Assembly: GCA_947455995.1 (NCBI GenBank)
Contig: CANGQA010000011.1
Span: 1-44,990, forward strand
Direction: 5' to 3'
Length of the DNA stretch: 44,990 bases
DNA from: Hyphomicrobiales bacterium
Lineage (GTDB): Bacteria; Pseudomonadota; Alphaproteobacteria; Rhizobiales; Beijerinckiaceae
Part shown: positions 18,061-27,709 of the stretch, piece after piece
Position numbering within the stretch: position 1 is the stretch's first letter
Layout of the letters: the number at the start of each line of letters is the position of its first letter
The notes under the pieces: model-generated
What the model saw: only the letters and a program-made list of their open reading frames with translations
What the model was told of the DNA's origin: nothing
Database searches by the model: none
Position numbers and translations under genes: made by a program

Positions 18061-19020
18061 TCAGATTTCCTGTGCCTGTTTCAATGCATCGGCAAGCCGC
18101 ATCTGGGCCGAACCCGGCTTGAGCGGCTTTTGCTGACTTTCGTGCGGCACCCAGCCAGAAAACCAGATGATCTCGAAACTGGCCCTGATGCGGCCATCGG
18201 GATCACTGAAACGCTGTTGATACAGCTCGGATGCACGCAAAAGTGTCGTCTTGTTCATCGGCTGGCGTTGGCGTGCCAGCAGCGGATTGGTCGCACCCAT
18301 CGCACGCAAATCGGCGATCAGACCAAAAATATCCTTGTAACGCACCGTGACCTGATCGCTGTCGGTCACAGGCAAAGCGAAACCGGCGCGTTGCAAAAGC
18401 CCCCCCATATCCCTGAGATCGACAAAGGGAGCCACGCGGGGTGACAAACCACCCTCGCAGTCGATCTCGGCAGCGGCCATCACCTGCCGTAACTCCGTCA
18501 AGGTCTCGCCACCCAGCAGACACCCGATCAGGAGACCATCGGGCCGCAACACCCGCCGCAACTGGACCAGCGCACCAGGCAGATCATCGACGATCTGCAA
18601 ACCCAGCAACGAGGCTGCCAGATCGAAAGTCTGCTGCCCGAACGGCAGCAGACCACCATCGGCAACCACGCTGTGCCAAGGCGAGAAACCCGCCGCAAAA
18701 CCGGCCGGATCGGCCACAAAAGAGGCCCGCACGACCTGATCGACCCGGTCGGACGTAGCCAGCACTTCCGCCCCGTGAGGACCACAACTGGCCCAATCAA
18801 GTGCGTCCGGAAACCGCTTGGTCAGCACAGCCAAGCGGTCAACCAAATCATCGGCGACCCTTGCAAGCAAAAAATCTGCGGGACCATGCCGCATTGCCCG
18901 TTGCAAACGCAAGCGAATGGTCTTTTGATCAAATAAAGCAGGCGCTGATGGGGTATGTGGCGTGTTGGTCATCCTGCGCTTATCGACCGATTGAAGGATC
19001 AGGTCAAAACTTTTGTTCAT
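18061..19020 (-). CDS. SAM-dependent methyltransferase, NDUFAF5/BioC-like
   Basis: The 319-residue protein resembles the alphaproteobacterial relatives of the complex I assembly factor NDUFAF5. It has an N-terminal FDQKTIRLRLQRA segment, a LLPFGQQTFDLAASLLGLQ block (split here by eye into the motif II/III region), LRPDGLLIGCLLGG near the middle, and ETLTELRQVM, a family hallmark. The classical glycine-rich SAM motif I is poor (DWASCGPHGAE). The frame runs up to 19308, but I use 19018-19020, which has AAGGGATGG upstream; an inner ATG at 18970-18972 is the alternative. It diverges from comF with only 28 bases between the chosen starts. The substrate is unknown. Confidence 0.85.
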   Translation of the reverse strand: MNKSFDLILQSVDKRRMTNTPHTPSAPALFDQKTIRLRLQRAMRHGPADFLLARVADDLVDRLAVLTKRFPDALDWASCGPHGAEVLATSDRVDQVVRASFVADPAGFAAGFSPWHSVVADGGLLPFGQQTFDLAASLLGLQIVDDLPGALVQLRRVLRPDGLLIGCLLGGETLTELRQVMAAAEIDCEGGLSPRVAPFVDLRDMGGLLQRAGFALPVTDSDQVTVRYKDIFGLIADLRAMGATNPLLARQRQPMNKTTLLRASELYQQRFSDPDGRIRASFEIIWFSGWVPHESQQKPLKPGSAQMRLADALKQAQEI

Positions 19021-19048
19021 TCCACCATCCCTTCCCATGGGTAAGATC

Positions 19049-19903
19049 ATGATCCCCACAAGATCAACCAGCCATACGACATACGACCAAACCACTGGCA
19101 CGGCGGCTGATATAACCCCCGATCCCGCATCAGCCGGACAAGCCACGCCATCCTTTCTGAGACGCTGGATGGCGCATCTGCTCGACGCCCTATATCCGCC
19201 AACCTGCCTTTCATGCAGCACAGCGACAATCGAGCATGACGGACTGTGCGCGGCCTGCTGGCGGCAGATGGCTTTCATCAGCGCTCCGGTCTGTGACAGG
19301 CTCGGCATTCCTTTACCTTTCCAATCGGCTGGGCCCGCTTTGTCCCTGGCAGCAATCAGCAGCCCGCCCGTTTTCGAGAAAGCGAGAGCGGTAGCGCTTT
19401 ATGACGGGGTCGCGCGTGAAATGGTCCATCGCCTCAAATATGGCGATCAACTCCAGCTCGCCCGCCCGATGGCGCGTTGGATGAGCCGGAGCGGACAGGC
19501 CCTGATCGATGATTGCGATGTGATCGTGCCGGTGCCGATGCACGGCTTGCGGCTGCTGCAACGTCGTTTCAATCAGGCCGCGACACTGGCGAGCGAAATC
19601 GCAGGATTGAATGGAAAACCGCTGCTGATCCATGCGCTGCGCCGCGTCAAACGCACGAAGCCACAACCGGGCCTGAACCGCAACGAACGGGCAGAAAACC
19701 TGCAAGGAGCATTTAAAGCAGATGGCCGTGATGCCTTGATGTTGGCAGACCGGCGGGTCCTGCTCATCGACGATGTCCTGACCACAGGTGCCACCGGCAA
19801 TGTCTGCGCGCGGGCGCTTTTACGTTGCGGTGCAAAAAAAGTAGACCTGCTGTGTTTCGCCTGCGTGGCAATTGATCAGCAAACCCACTATATAACAGCC
19901 TGA
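19049..19903 (+). CDS. comF: ComF-family phosphoribosyltransferase-like protein
   Basis: This is the ComF/GntX-type protein, which couples a small zinc ribbon to a type I phosphoribosyltransferase fold; the family is linked to DNA uptake or amidophosphoribosyl chemistry, and its exact reaction is unclear. The zinc-ribbon cysteines are in PPTCLSC and LCAACW. The PRPP-binding motif VLLIDDVLTTGATGN is near the C-terminus, preceded by the RRVKRTKPQPGLNRNERAEN segment. Three starts are possible: 19037, 19049 and 19169. The last fits the usual length of about 244 residues, and the first 40 residues from 19049 are not conserved in character. It is followed by grxC and a Nit-type hydrolase on the same strand. 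Confidence 0.88.
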   Translation: MIPTRSTSHTTYDQTTGTAADITPDPASAGQATPSFLRRWMAHLLDALYPPTCLSCSTATIEHDGLCAACWRQMAFISAPVCDRLGIPLPFQSAGPALSLAAISSPPVFEKARAVALYDGVAREMVHRLKYGDQLQLARPMARWMSRSGQALIDDCDVIVPVPMHGLRLLQRRFNQAATLASEIAGLNGKPLLIHALRRVKRTKPQPGLNRNERAENLQGAFKADGRDALMLADRRVLLIDDVLTTGATGNVCARALLRCGAKKVDLLCFACVAIDQQTHYITA

Positions 19904-19939
19904 CCATCGGCTTTCACTGTTGCTTGACGGAGCATCGAC

Positions 19940-20197
19940 ATGACCCAAGTCACCATCTACACCAAATCCTGGTGTCCCTATTGTCAGGCTGCAAAAGCCT
20001 TATTGAATCAAAAGGATGTTGCTTTTCAGGAAATCGACGTCACCGCCGATCCCGAAGGCGAGCAGGCGATGATCACCCGCGCCAACGGTCGGCGTACGGT
20101 TCCGCAGATCTTCATCAACGATCATCATGTCGGGGGATGTGACGATTTGCATGCGCTCGAGGATGCGGGCAAACTAGACACTTTACTGGCGGAATGA
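19940..20197 (+). CDS. grxC: Glutaredoxin 3
   Basis: This 85-residue dithiol glutaredoxin has the active site WCPYC at residues 12-16 (in YTKSWCPYCQAAK), the TVPQIFIN cis-proline segment and the GGCDDLHAL glutathione-binding loop. It reduces disulfides with glutathione in the cytoplasm. It lies 36 bases after comF and 10 bases before the Nit-type hydrolase gene, an order common in Alphaproteobacteria. Size is normal. Confidence 0.96.
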   Translation: MTQVTIYTKSWCPYCQAAKALLNQKDVAFQEIDVTADPEGEQAMITRANGRRTVPQIFINDHHVGGCDDLHALEDAGKLDTLLAE

Positions 20198-20207
20198 GAT
20201 CACGATC

Positions 20208-21047
20208 ATGACAAAAGCACCCTTCATTGCGGCCTGCATCCAGATGCGTTCGGGCACAGACCCACTGGCCAATACGGATTTTGCGGTGAAAACCATCCGT
20301 GAAGCGGCCGCCAATGGGGCTGTCTATGTGCAGACACCGGAAATGTCGAATGCGGTCAACCGCAGTCGCGACGGCTTGCGTAGCACACTGGTGACCGAGG
20401 AGCGGGACGGCATGCTGGCCGCACTGCGCGATCTGGCGCGCGAAAAGCAGCTGCATATCCACATTGGCTCGCTGGCGATCGAAGTTGGCGACAAGGTAGC
20501 CAACCGCGCCTATATCATCGGCCCAGACGGTGAAATTACCGCACGTTACGACAAGGTGCATCTGTATGATGTCGATCTGCCCAATGGCGAAAGCTGGCGG
20601 GAGTCACGCACCTACACGGCAGGCAGCGAGGCTGTAGCGGTGGATTTGCCATGGGGCCGGTTGGGCGTCTCGATCTGCTACGATATCCGTTTCTCGCATC
20701 TCTATCGCCAATTGTCTGAAGCGGGTTGCGATTTCCTGTCTGCACCTGCCTGTTTCACCAAACAAACCGGCGAGGCGCATTGGGTCGTTCTGCATCGGGC
20801 ACGCGCCATTGAAAACGGGGCATTTTTCATGTCGGCGGCACAAGCGGGCCATCACGAGGATGGCCGCGACACGTTTGGCCATTCGATCATCGTAGATCCA
20901 TGGGGTCGCGTGCTGGCCGAAGCTGAGGCCGAGCCGGGCTATATCCTGGCAAATATAGATCCTGCTCTGGTCACAGACGCCCGCGCCCGTATTCCCACGC
21001 TGGTCCATGCCCGCACCGTCCCGGTGCATGTGGTTGAACTTGGCTGA
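20208..21047 (+). CDS. Carbon-nitrogen hydrolase, Nit/omega-amidase-like
   Basis: The 279-residue enzyme belongs to the nitrilase superfamily. The Glu-Lys-Cys triad is visible: Glu45 in VQTPEMSN, Lys116 in RYDKVHLYDVD and Cys157 in GVSICYDIRF. The HLYDVDLP and ENGAFFMSAAQAG segments match the Nit1/Nit2 branch, whose members hydrolyse deaminated glutathione or omega-amides such as 2-oxoglutaramate. That assignment fits the adjacent glutaredoxin gene but is family-based. The gene follows grxC by ten bases and is probably in the same transcript. Its stop codon lies within a short palindrome that also contains the stop of the convergent ubiG. Confidence 0.92.
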   Translation: MTKAPFIAACIQMRSGTDPLANTDFAVKTIREAAANGAVYVQTPEMSNAVNRSRDGLRSTLVTEERDGMLAALRDLAREKQLHIHIGSLAIEVGDKVANRAYIIGPDGEITARYDKVHLYDVDLPNGESWRESRTYTAGSEAVAVDLPWGRLGVSICYDIRFSHLYRQLSEAGCDFLSAPACFTKQTGEAHWVVLHRARAIENGAFFMSAAQAGHHEDGRDTFGHSIIVDPWGRVLAEAEAEPGYILANIDPALVTDARARIPTLVHARTVPVHVVELG

Positions 21048-21060
21048 GGCCAGCGCCTCA
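21045..21060. other. Palindrome containing both stop codons of nit and ubiG
   Basis: TGAGGC at 21045-21050 pairs with GCCTCA at 21055-21060 around a four-base loop. The first three bases are the plus-strand stop and the last three are the minus-strand stop. There is no T-run, so it is at best a weak two-way terminator. Confidence 0.5.
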
Positions 21061-21816
21061 CACCCGTTTGGCCACCAGCATATAGTTGACCGACATGTCG
21101 CGCGACAGCGACCATACATCCCGCAAGGGGTTGTAGACCACGCCGCTGTCATCGAACGCCTCGAAGCCGCTTTCGGCCAAAGCCTGATCCAGCTCGTCCG
21201 GTGTAACGAATTTATCCCATTGATGGGTCCCGCGCGGCAGCCAACCCAGCACATATTCAGCCCCGACAATGGCCAGAGCAAAAGCCTTCATGGTGCGGTT
21301 AAGGGTCGCGAGAAACAACAAGCCGCCAGGTTTGACCACCTGGCAGCAGCTGGTGATGAACAGATCGACATCGGCAACATGTTCGACCACTTCCATCGCC
21401 AGCACCACATCGAATTGCTCGCCCGCTGCCGCCAACTCCTCGACAGTGCGCGATTGATAGGCAATCTCCAGACCGCCTTGTTCGGCATGGAGCGAGGCAA
21501 CCGCGATATTGGTGGTGGCCGGATCAATCCCTGTCACCTTCGCGCCAAGGCGAGCGAGAGGCTCGCACAACAGCCCGCCGCCACAGCCGACATCCAGAAC
21601 AGACAGGCCGCCGAGCATGGACGGACCACCCGTCAGGCCAAAATGCAGGCCGACCTGATCTCTGATATAGGCGATGCGCACGGGGTTGAATTTATGGAGG
21701 GTCCGCATCGGCCCGGTCGCATCCCACCACGTCTTGGCCATACGGTCGAAACGGGCGACCTCGGCGGCATCGATAGTGCCGTGGGAGGGGGATGCGGAAT
21801 GATGTGCAGCTGTCAT
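21058..21816 (-). CDS. ubiG: Ubiquinone biosynthesis O-methyltransferase
   Basis: This 252-residue SAM-dependent enzyme carries out both O-methylations in ubiquinone synthesis. The N-terminus has [20 protein letters not shown] and [12 protein letters not shown], highly typical for UbiG. SAM motif I is [10 protein letters not shown] near residue 74, and the acidic GIDP follows. The conserved EVVEHV and the C-terminal [16 protein letters not shown] segment are present. Length is normal. It is convergent with the Nit-type gene and diverges from lysC across about 210 bases. Confidence 0.97.
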   Translation of the reverse strand: MTAAHHSASPSHGTIDAAEVARFDRMAKTWWDATGPMRTLHKFNPVRIAYIRDQVGLHFGLTGGPSMLGGLSVLDVGCGGGLLCEPLARLGAKVTGIDPATTNIAVASLHAEQGGLEIAYQSRTVEELAAAGEQFDVVLAMEVVEHVADVDLFITSCCQVVKPGGLLFLATLNRTMKAFALAIVGAEYVLGWLPRGTHQWDKFVTPDELDQALAESGFEAFDDSGVVYNPLRDVWSLSRDMSVNYMLVAKRV

Positions 21817-21961
21817 GATCTGGTCCTCTTGTCCAAACTCTTTATAACCTGCTTGTTGACAGCAGGCGATGGTGCCGCCATGAGGAACCGTCTGTTTTTT
21901 TAGATGACAGGTTTTTTTGAAGACAGGCGTAATTCGGTGACTCGCGCGTGACGGGGCAAAG

Positions 21962-21979
21962 TTCTCTTGCTAGAGAGAA
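21962..21979 (+). other. Small hairpin in the lysC leader
   Basis: TTCTCT at 21962-21967 pairs with AGAGAA at 21974-21979 around a six-base loop, about 50 bases before the lysC start. It is not a recognisable lysine riboswitch. Its role, if any, is unknown. Confidence 0.3.
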
Positions 21980-22026
21980 GCTTGAATTTGTTACCCACGC
22001 TCATGATCAGGGATGAAAAGGCGCGC

Positions 22027-23268
22027 ATGGCACGTCTCGTGATGAAATTCGGCGGCACATCCGTCGGGGATATGGACCGGATCCGCAATGTTGCACGGCA
22101 TGTGCAACGCGAGGTCAATGCTGGCTATGAGGTTGCGGTTGTGGTTTCGGCCATGGCAGGCAAGACAAACGAGTTGGTAGGATGGGTCAAAGACGGCTCT
22201 AAACTCTATGATTCGCGTGAATATGACGCGGTTGTGGCTTCGGGAGAGCAGGTTACATCCGGCCTTCTGGCCATTGTCTTGCAAGAAATGGGCATTCCGG
22301 CACGCTCTTGGCAGGGCTGGCAAATCCCTATTGAGACATCGGACGCACATGGCTCAGCCCGTGTGACAGCGGTGGATGGCACGCGCCTGCTCGCTGGCTT
22401 CAACACCCATCACGAAGTGGCGGTGATTGCCGGTTTCCAGGGCATCCATAGCCCGACAGGCCGCCTGACCACTCTTGGCCGTGGCGGATCGGATACCAGC
22501 GCTGTTGCGATAGCAGCAGCAATCGGCGCAGAGCGCTGCGATATTTATACCGATGTGGACGGGGTTTACACCACCGATCCGCGCATTGTCTCCAAAGCCC
22601 GCCGTCTGGAACGGGTTGCCTTTGAAGAAATGCTAGAAATGGCTTCAATGGGGGCCAAGGTTTTACAAGTGCGTTCTGTCGAATTGGCGATGGTTCATCG
22701 GGTGCCGACCTATGTCCGCTCTTCTTTCGATGATCCGGCCAATCCGGGTTTGGGAACTCTCATCTGCGACGAGGAGGATATCGTGGAACAACAGATCATC
22801 ACGGGCATCGCCTATTCCAAAGACGAAGCCCAGATCACCCTGCGCCGCGTGGCCGACAAGCCAGGCGTTGCCGCAGCCATTTTCATGCCGCTGGCCGAGG
22901 CCAATATCAATGTCGACATGATCATTCAGGTTGTGTCCGACAACTCGACGGCCACAGACATTACCTTCACAGTGCCTGCCGCCGAATATGAGCGCGCCCG
23001 CTCCCTGCTTGAAACTGCCAAGTCGGAAATCGGCTTCGAGCGTCTGGAAGGGGCCACCGATGTTGTCAAAGTATCGGCGATCGGGATTGGCATGCGCTCG
23101 CATGCAGGCGTTGCCGCCAAAGCATTCAAGGCACTGGCTGAAAAAGGCATCAATATCCGCGCCATCACCACTTCGGAGATCAAATTCTCCGTACTGATCG
23201 ATGAGGCCTATACGGAACTGGCTGTGCGGACGCTGCATGCGCTGTACGGATTGGATCACGCGGCGTGA
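22027..23268 (+). CDS. lysC: Aspartate kinase
   Basis: This 413-residue enzyme phosphorylates aspartate, the first step towards lysine, threonine and methionine. It begins MARLVMKFGGTSVGDMDRI with the KFGGTS phosphate-binding motif at residues 7-12. The LGRGGSDTSA and TDVDGVYTTDPR motifs follow, and two ACT domains (about residues 270 to 410) provide feedback control, with DMIIQVVSDNS and GIGMRSHAGVA as recognisable blocks. I use the ATG at 22027 because the 20 codons upstream in the frame are not part of the family. It is monofunctional. It lies upstream of ptsP with 149 bases between, an arrangement common in this class. Confidence 0.97.
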   Translation: MARLVMKFGGTSVGDMDRIRNVARHVQREVNAGYEVAVVVSAMAGKTNELVGWVKDGSKLYDSREYDAVVASGEQVTSGLLAIVLQEMGIPARSWQGWQIPIETSDAHGSARVTAVDGTRLLAGFNTHHEVAVIAGFQGIHSPTGRLTTLGRGGSDTSAVAIAAAIGAERCDIYTDVDGVYTTDPRIVSKARRLERVAFEEMLEMASMGAKVLQVRSVELAMVHRVPTYVRSSFDDPANPGLGTLICDEEDIVEQQIITGIAYSKDEAQITLRRVADKPGVAAAIFMPLAEANINVDMIIQVVSDNSTATDITFTVPAAEYERARSLLETAKSEIGFERLEGATDVVKVSAIGIGMRSHAGVAAKAFKALAEKGINIRAITTSEIKFSVLIDEAYTELAVRTLHALYGLDHAA

Positions 23269-23417
23269 TCAGCTGGTTCGGGCCGGTTAGCGTGCCTTGT
23301 CCTTTTTGCCTTTTTGCGTGAGGCTCGTTAAAGCGTTTGCAGCATTGAGCATTGACGATTCGCGCAATCGGATCGTCCCTTTCTGAGCAGGATGCTCCAG
23401 TTTAAGGATAGTTGGTG

Positions 23418-25682
23418 ATGCGAGGCGCACTCGGCGGTCCACGCATATTGCTCCGGCGGCTCCGCGAAGTGATGGCGGAACCCGTCAACGCGCAAGCTCG
23501 CCTTGATAAAATCGTCACATTGATTGCGGGCAACATGGTTGCCGAAGTGTGCTCGTTCTATGTGATGCGCGCCGATAATACGCTTGAACTCTATGCCACC
23601 GAGGGTCTTGCGCGCGAAGCTGTCCATAAAACCACGATGCGGGCGGGCGAGGGTCTGGTCGGCCTGATCGCCCTGCGGGCAGAACCGCTCAATCTCACAC
23701 ATGCCCAAACCCATCCGTCCTTCTCCTATAAGCCGGAGACGGGCGAAGAAATCTACCAGTCCTTTCTCGGTGTGCCCGTGCTGCGGCAGGGGGTGACACT
23801 GGGCGTTCTTGTTGTGCAGAATAAATCCTCCCGCCTGTATATTGAGGAGGAAATAGAGGCCCTGCAAACCACCGCGATGGTGCTGGCAGAAATCATCGCC
23901 TCGGGGGAATTGCAGGCCCTTGCCCCTCCGGGCACCGATATTGCCGTCAGACGACCGCTTGCGCTTGAAGGCCTGGCACTGGCCGATGGCGTCGGGCTCG
24001 GACATGTGGTGCTGCACCAACCGCGCATTGTCGTCAAAAACCTGATCGCCGATGATCCCGTCAAGGAAAAGGAGCGGCTGGAAAAAGCCCTGGCTGCCTT
24101 GCGCGAGTCACTTGATGCCATTCTGGAGCGCGGTGATCTGGCCCATGGCGGCGAGCACCGCGATGTGCTGGAAACCTTTCGCATGTTCGCCTCCGACCGT
24201 GGCTGGGCGAGACGGCTCACCGAGGCCGTGATGACCGGCTTGACGGCAGAAGCGGCGGTCGAGCGCGTCCAATCGGATAACCGTGCCCGCATGGTGCGAC
24301 AGACCGACCCTTATATGCGTGAACGTTTGCACGATCTCGATGAGCTGGCCGATCGTCTGCTGAACCTGTTGAGCGGCCGTGCGATGACCCGCACGGCAGG
24401 CGATTTGCCCGATAACGCGATCCTGGTCGCACGCTCGATGGGACCCGCGGCCCTGCTCGACTATGACCGCTCGCGGCTGCGCGGACTGGTCCTTGAGGAA
24501 GGGGGGCAGCAAAGCCATATCGCCATTGTGGCCCGTGCCCTGGGTATTCCGGCCGTCAGCATGATCAACAATGCCACTGGCCTTGTGGAATCGGGGGATG
24601 GTATTGTTGTGGATGGCGCCACTGGGTTGGTCCACGTCCGCCCGCCTGCCGATATTGAGCATACCTATCAGGAAAAAGCACGATTGCGGGCAAAGCGACA
24701 GGCCCAATATCGGAGCTTGCGTGATGTCAAGCCTGTCACCAAAGACGGCATCGAAATTTCGCTGCAACTGAATGCCGGCCTATTGTTTGATCTCCCCAAT
24801 CTGGCCGAAACCGGCGCGCAAGGCATTGGCCTATTCCGCACCGAACTGCAATTCATGGTCGCCGACCGCCTGCCGACGCTGGGTGAACAAACTGCCCTCT
24901 ACCGGTCAGTGTTTGAAAGCGCGGGAGATCTGCCCATCACCTTCCGCACGCTGGATATCGGCGGCGATAAAATTCTGCCCTACATGGCCAAGGTTGATGA
25001 GGAAAATCCGGCGTTGGGTTGGCGCGCCATCCGGATCGGATTGGATCGACCGGGCCTGCTGCGTGCGCAAATTCGGGCCTTGTTGCGGGCCGCTGAAGAT
25101 CGCGACCTAAAAATCATGTTCCCGATGATTGCAACGATTGATGAATTTGAACGCGCCAAAGCCATTGTTGGACGCGAACAGGCGCATCTGGCGCGTTTTG
25201 GCCATCCCGCACCACGATCCGTACAGCTCGGGGTGATGGTCGAAGTGCCATCCTTGCTGTTTGCAATTGACGAGATCGCAGCGCGCGCCGATTTCATGTC
25301 GGTCGGATCCAACGACCTGATGCAGTTCCTGTTTGCTGCCGATCGTGACAATCCGCAACTGGCCGGACGGTTCGACAGCTGCAATCCTGCCTGTCTGAGA
25401 GCCTTGAAACTGGTGGCCGATGCAGGTGCAAAGGCTGGCATTCCGGTCACTTTGTGCGGTGAACTGGCTGGACGGCCTATCGATGCCATGATGCTGCTGG
25501 CCCTTGGCTATCGCGGTCTGTCGATGTCGCCTTTGTCGATCGGTCCGGTGAAGGCGATGATCCTTGACCTTGAACTCGGGCCTGTGCGTCACAATATCGA
25601 AACCTTGTTGCGCAACAATCCTGAAGCGGCCAGCCTGCGCGAGGACATTATTAGCATGGCGCGCGATATGGGGCTGGTCTAG
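23418..25682 (+). CDS. ptsP: Phosphoenolpyruvate-protein phosphotransferase, nitrogen PTS enzyme I
   Basis: The 754-residue protein is EI-Ntr, which takes phosphate from PEP and passes it to NPr and EIIA-Ntr in the nitrogen-related phosphotransferase system. An N-terminal GAF domain (about residues 15-165) is followed by the EI N-domain, the phospho-histidine domain with His367 in GGQQSHIAIVARALG, and the PEP-binding barrel with GIGLFRTELQFM, FRTLDIGGDK and the near C-terminal catalytic cysteine in VTLCGELAG. The ATG at 23418 has AAGGA about ten bases upstream; the frame also has TTG and GTG just before. Length is typical of PtsP with a GAF domain. No hpr or EIIA gene is in the window. Confidence 0.97.
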   Translation: MRGALGGPRILLRRLREVMAEPVNAQARLDKIVTLIAGNMVAEVCSFYVMRADNTLELYATEGLAREAVHKTTMRAGEGLVGLIALRAEPLNLTHAQTHPSFSYKPETGEEIYQSFLGVPVLRQGVTLGVLVVQNKSSRLYIEEEIEALQTTAMVLAEIIASGELQALAPPGTDIAVRRPLALEGLALADGVGLGHVVLHQPRIVVKNLIADDPVKEKERLEKALAALRESLDAILERGDLAHGGEHRDVLETFRMFASDRGWARRLTEAVMTGLTAEAAVERVQSDNRARMVRQTDPYMRERLHDLDELADRLLNLLSGRAMTRTAGDLPDNAILVARSMGPAALLDYDRSRLRGLVLEEGGQQSHIAIVARALGIPAVSMINNATGLVESGDGIVVDGATGLVHVRPPADIEHTYQEKARLRAKRQAQYRSLRDVKPVTKDGIEISLQLNAGLLFDLPNLAETGAQGIGLFRTELQFMVADRLPTLGEQTALYRSVFESAGDLPITFRTLDIGGDKILPYMAKVDEENPALGWRAIRIGLDRPGLLRAQIRALLRAAEDRDLKIMFPMIATIDEFERAKAIVGREQAHLARFGHPAPRSVQLGVMVEVPSLLFAIDEIAARADFMSVGSNDLMQFLFAADRDNPQLAGRFDSCNPACLRALKLVADAGAKAGIPVTLCGELAGRPIDAMMLLALGYRGLSMSPLSIGPVKAMILDLELGPVRHNIETLLRNNPEAASLREDIISMARDMGLV

Positions 25683-25748
25683 CGAGACAGAACGATCTGT
25701 TTCTTCCGCTTTTGCCCCTCTGTGCTTTAAGACGATGACGGACCTGCC

Positions 25749-26828
25749 ATGTCGCTACCCAGCAATAAACTTGAGGCCATTCTGAGCCGTTATAATATCA
25801 TTGTGGAGCGGCTCTCCTCGGAGATGGAATCGGACACGATCATTGCACTGTCGCGCGAGCGGGCCGAGCTGGAACCACTTGTGGAAGCCATTCATGCCTG
25901 GCAGGCGGCGGAGCGGGAAGTCGCCGATCTCACCGCATTGATCAATGAAACGGGCACCGATCCCGAATTGCACCAGATGGCCGAGGACGAAATTGCCGCA
26001 GTACGGCAGGATTGCGAAGGCAAGGAACAAGCTGTCCGCGTCTTGCTGCTCCCCAAGGATGCCGCAGACGAACGCGGCGTCGTGTTGGAAGTCAGGGCTG
26101 GAACAGGCGGTGATGAAGCGGCACTGTTTGCCGGTGCCCTGTTTCGCATGTATCAGCGTTATGCCGATTTACACCGCTGGAAAATCGAAATTCTCTCGGA
26201 AAGTGAGGGGACTGTTGGCGGATACAAGGAAATTATAGCAGAAATTCACGGGAAAGGTGCGTTTGCCCGTCTGAAATTCGAAAGCGGTGTGCATCGGGTG
26301 CAGCGGGTGCCTGATACCGAAACCAGCGGGCGTATTCACACTTCCGCCGCCACCGTCGCTGTATTGCCGCTGGCCGAAGCCGTCGATGTGACCATTGATG
26401 ACAAGGATTTGGTCATCGAAACCATGCGCGCAGGCGGAGCAGGCGGACAGCATGTCAACAAGACCGAAAGCGCGATCCGCATCACCCATACGCCAACCGG
26501 ATTGGCCGTGATGATGCAGGAAGAACGCTCGCAGCACCGCAACAAAGCCAAAGCCATGGATTTGTTGCGCAGCCGCATTTTCGACCTGGAACGACAAAAG
26601 CTTGATCAGGCCCGTTCTGAACACCGCAAAAGTCAGGTTGGATCGGGCGACCGTTCCGAGCGGATTCGCACCTATAATTTCCCGCAAGGCCGCATCACTG
26701 ACCATCGCATCAATCTGACCCTGTTCAAATTGCCGCAAATCATCGCTGGTGAAGCACTGGATGAGTTGTTTGATGCCCTGATCACCGAATATCAGGCCGG
26801 ATTATTGGCCGAGGAGTCTGGACAATGA
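25749..26828 (+). CDS. prfA: Peptide chain release factor 1
   Basis: This 359-residue factor reads UAA and UAG stop codons and releases the finished peptide. The GGQ motif that reaches the peptidyl-transferase centre is in [17 protein letters not shown] near residue 233. The stop-codon reading loop region [22 protein letters not shown] is visible (its PxT element here is PDTET, near residue 188). The conserved [15 protein letters not shown] follows. Its stop overlaps the prmC start by four bases, so the factor and its modifying enzyme are translationally coupled. Confidence 0.98.
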   Translation: MSLPSNKLEAILSRYNIIVERLSSEMESDTIIALSRERAELEPLVEAIHAWQAAEREVADLTALINETGTDPELHQMAEDEIAAVRQDCEGKEQAVRVLLLPKDAADERGVVLEVRAGTGGDEAALFAGALFRMYQRYADLHRWKIEILSESEGTVGGYKEIIAEIHGKGAFARLKFESGVHRVQRVPDTETSGRIHTSAATVAVLPLAEAVDVTIDDKDLVIETMRAGGAGGQHVNKTESAIRITHTPTGLAVMMQEERSQHRNKAKAMDLLRSRIFDLERQKLDQARSEHRKSQVGSGDRSERIRTYNFPQGRITDHRINLTLFKLPQIIAGEALDELFDALITEYQAGLLAEESGQ

Positions 26829-27709
26829 GCGAGTTTATCCTTCCCCACGACATCACCCGGGTCACATCGCTGAAAACCGTCGGAGAGATGTTGCGCGCCA
26901 ATGGGATCGAAACCGCCCAACGCGATGCGCGTCTGCTGATGCTGGCTGCTGCAGGCATTGTCCATGCCGATCTGCTGCGCGAACCGCGCCTGCCCTTGGG
27001 AGAGGAAGTCGCCGAACGGTTGAGCAACTGGATCAGACAACGGCTCGAACGGGTGCCGGTCGCCCGTATTCTGGGTGAATGGGAGTTCTGGAGCCTGCCT
27101 TTCACCTTGGCACCCGAAACTCTGGTGCCCCGTCCCGATAGCGAAACGGTGGTCGCAGCAGCCCTGATCAATCTGGGTGACCGCCGACACCAGAGCGACG
27201 GCTTGCGCGTGCTGGACCTGGGGACAGGAACAGGTTGCCTTCTGGTCGCGTTGCTTCATGAATTGCCCGGTGCCACCGGGCTCGGTGTCGACCTATCAGA
27301 TGAGGCCCTGGCGATTGCGGCCATCAATGCCCGTCGCAACCATATCGGGGAGCGCGCACAATTCCAGCGGTCGGATTGGCACCACCATATCGAGGGATCG
27401 TTTGATCTGATTGTCTCCAACCCGCCTTATATCGCAGATCCGATCATCGATACGCTGGAGCCTGAAGTGCGATTCCACGATCCGCGCCTTGCACTCTCCG
27501 GGGGCCGCGACGGCTTGGATGCCTATCGCATTCTGATGCAAGGACTACCCAAACTGCTGGCCCCCAATGGCGTGGCTGTCCTGGAAATTGGGTCGGACCA
27601 ATCCGAAACCGTTGCCAAACTGGCGCGTGAAAGCGGCTTCTCGATCGATGGGCCCTATGCCGATTTCGGCGCACGCCCGCGCGCTTATGCACTTAGGATG
27701 AAACATTGA
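26825..27709 (+). CDS. prmC: Release factor glutamine methyltransferase
   Basis: The 294-residue enzyme methylates the glutamine of the GGQ motif in release factors. It has the family N-terminal helical domain, [14 protein letters not shown] near residue 80, SAM motif [12 protein letters not shown] near residue 130 and the NPPY catalytic motif ([10 protein letters not shown] near residue 198). The [16 protein letters not shown] and C-terminal GARPRAYAL segments are typical. It overlaps prfA, its substrate gene, by four bases. Confidence 0.97.
   Translation: MSEFILPHDITRVTSLKTVGEMLRANGIETAQRDARLLMLAAAGIVHADLLREPRLPLGEEVAERLSNWIRQRLERVPVARILGEWEFWSLPFTLAPETLVPRPDSETVVAAALINLGDRRHQSDGLRVLDLGTGTGCLLVALLHELPGATGLGVDLSDEALAIAAINARRNHIGERAQFQRSDWHHHIEGSFDLIVSNPPYIADPIIDTLEPEVRFHDPRLALSGGRDGLDAYRILMQGLPKLLAPNGVAVLEIGSDQSETVAKLARESGFSIDGPYADFGARPRAYALRMKH

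Noticed and set aside
21897-21936. Near-repeat of TTTTTTT plus GACAGG upstream of lysC
   Set aside because: Two short T-runs followed by similar bases, imperfect and brief; likely chance, and no riboswitch fold was evident.
23269-23417. lysC-ptsP gap checked for a terminator or regulatory RNA
   Set aside because: Only T-rich stretches without a convincing stem were seen.
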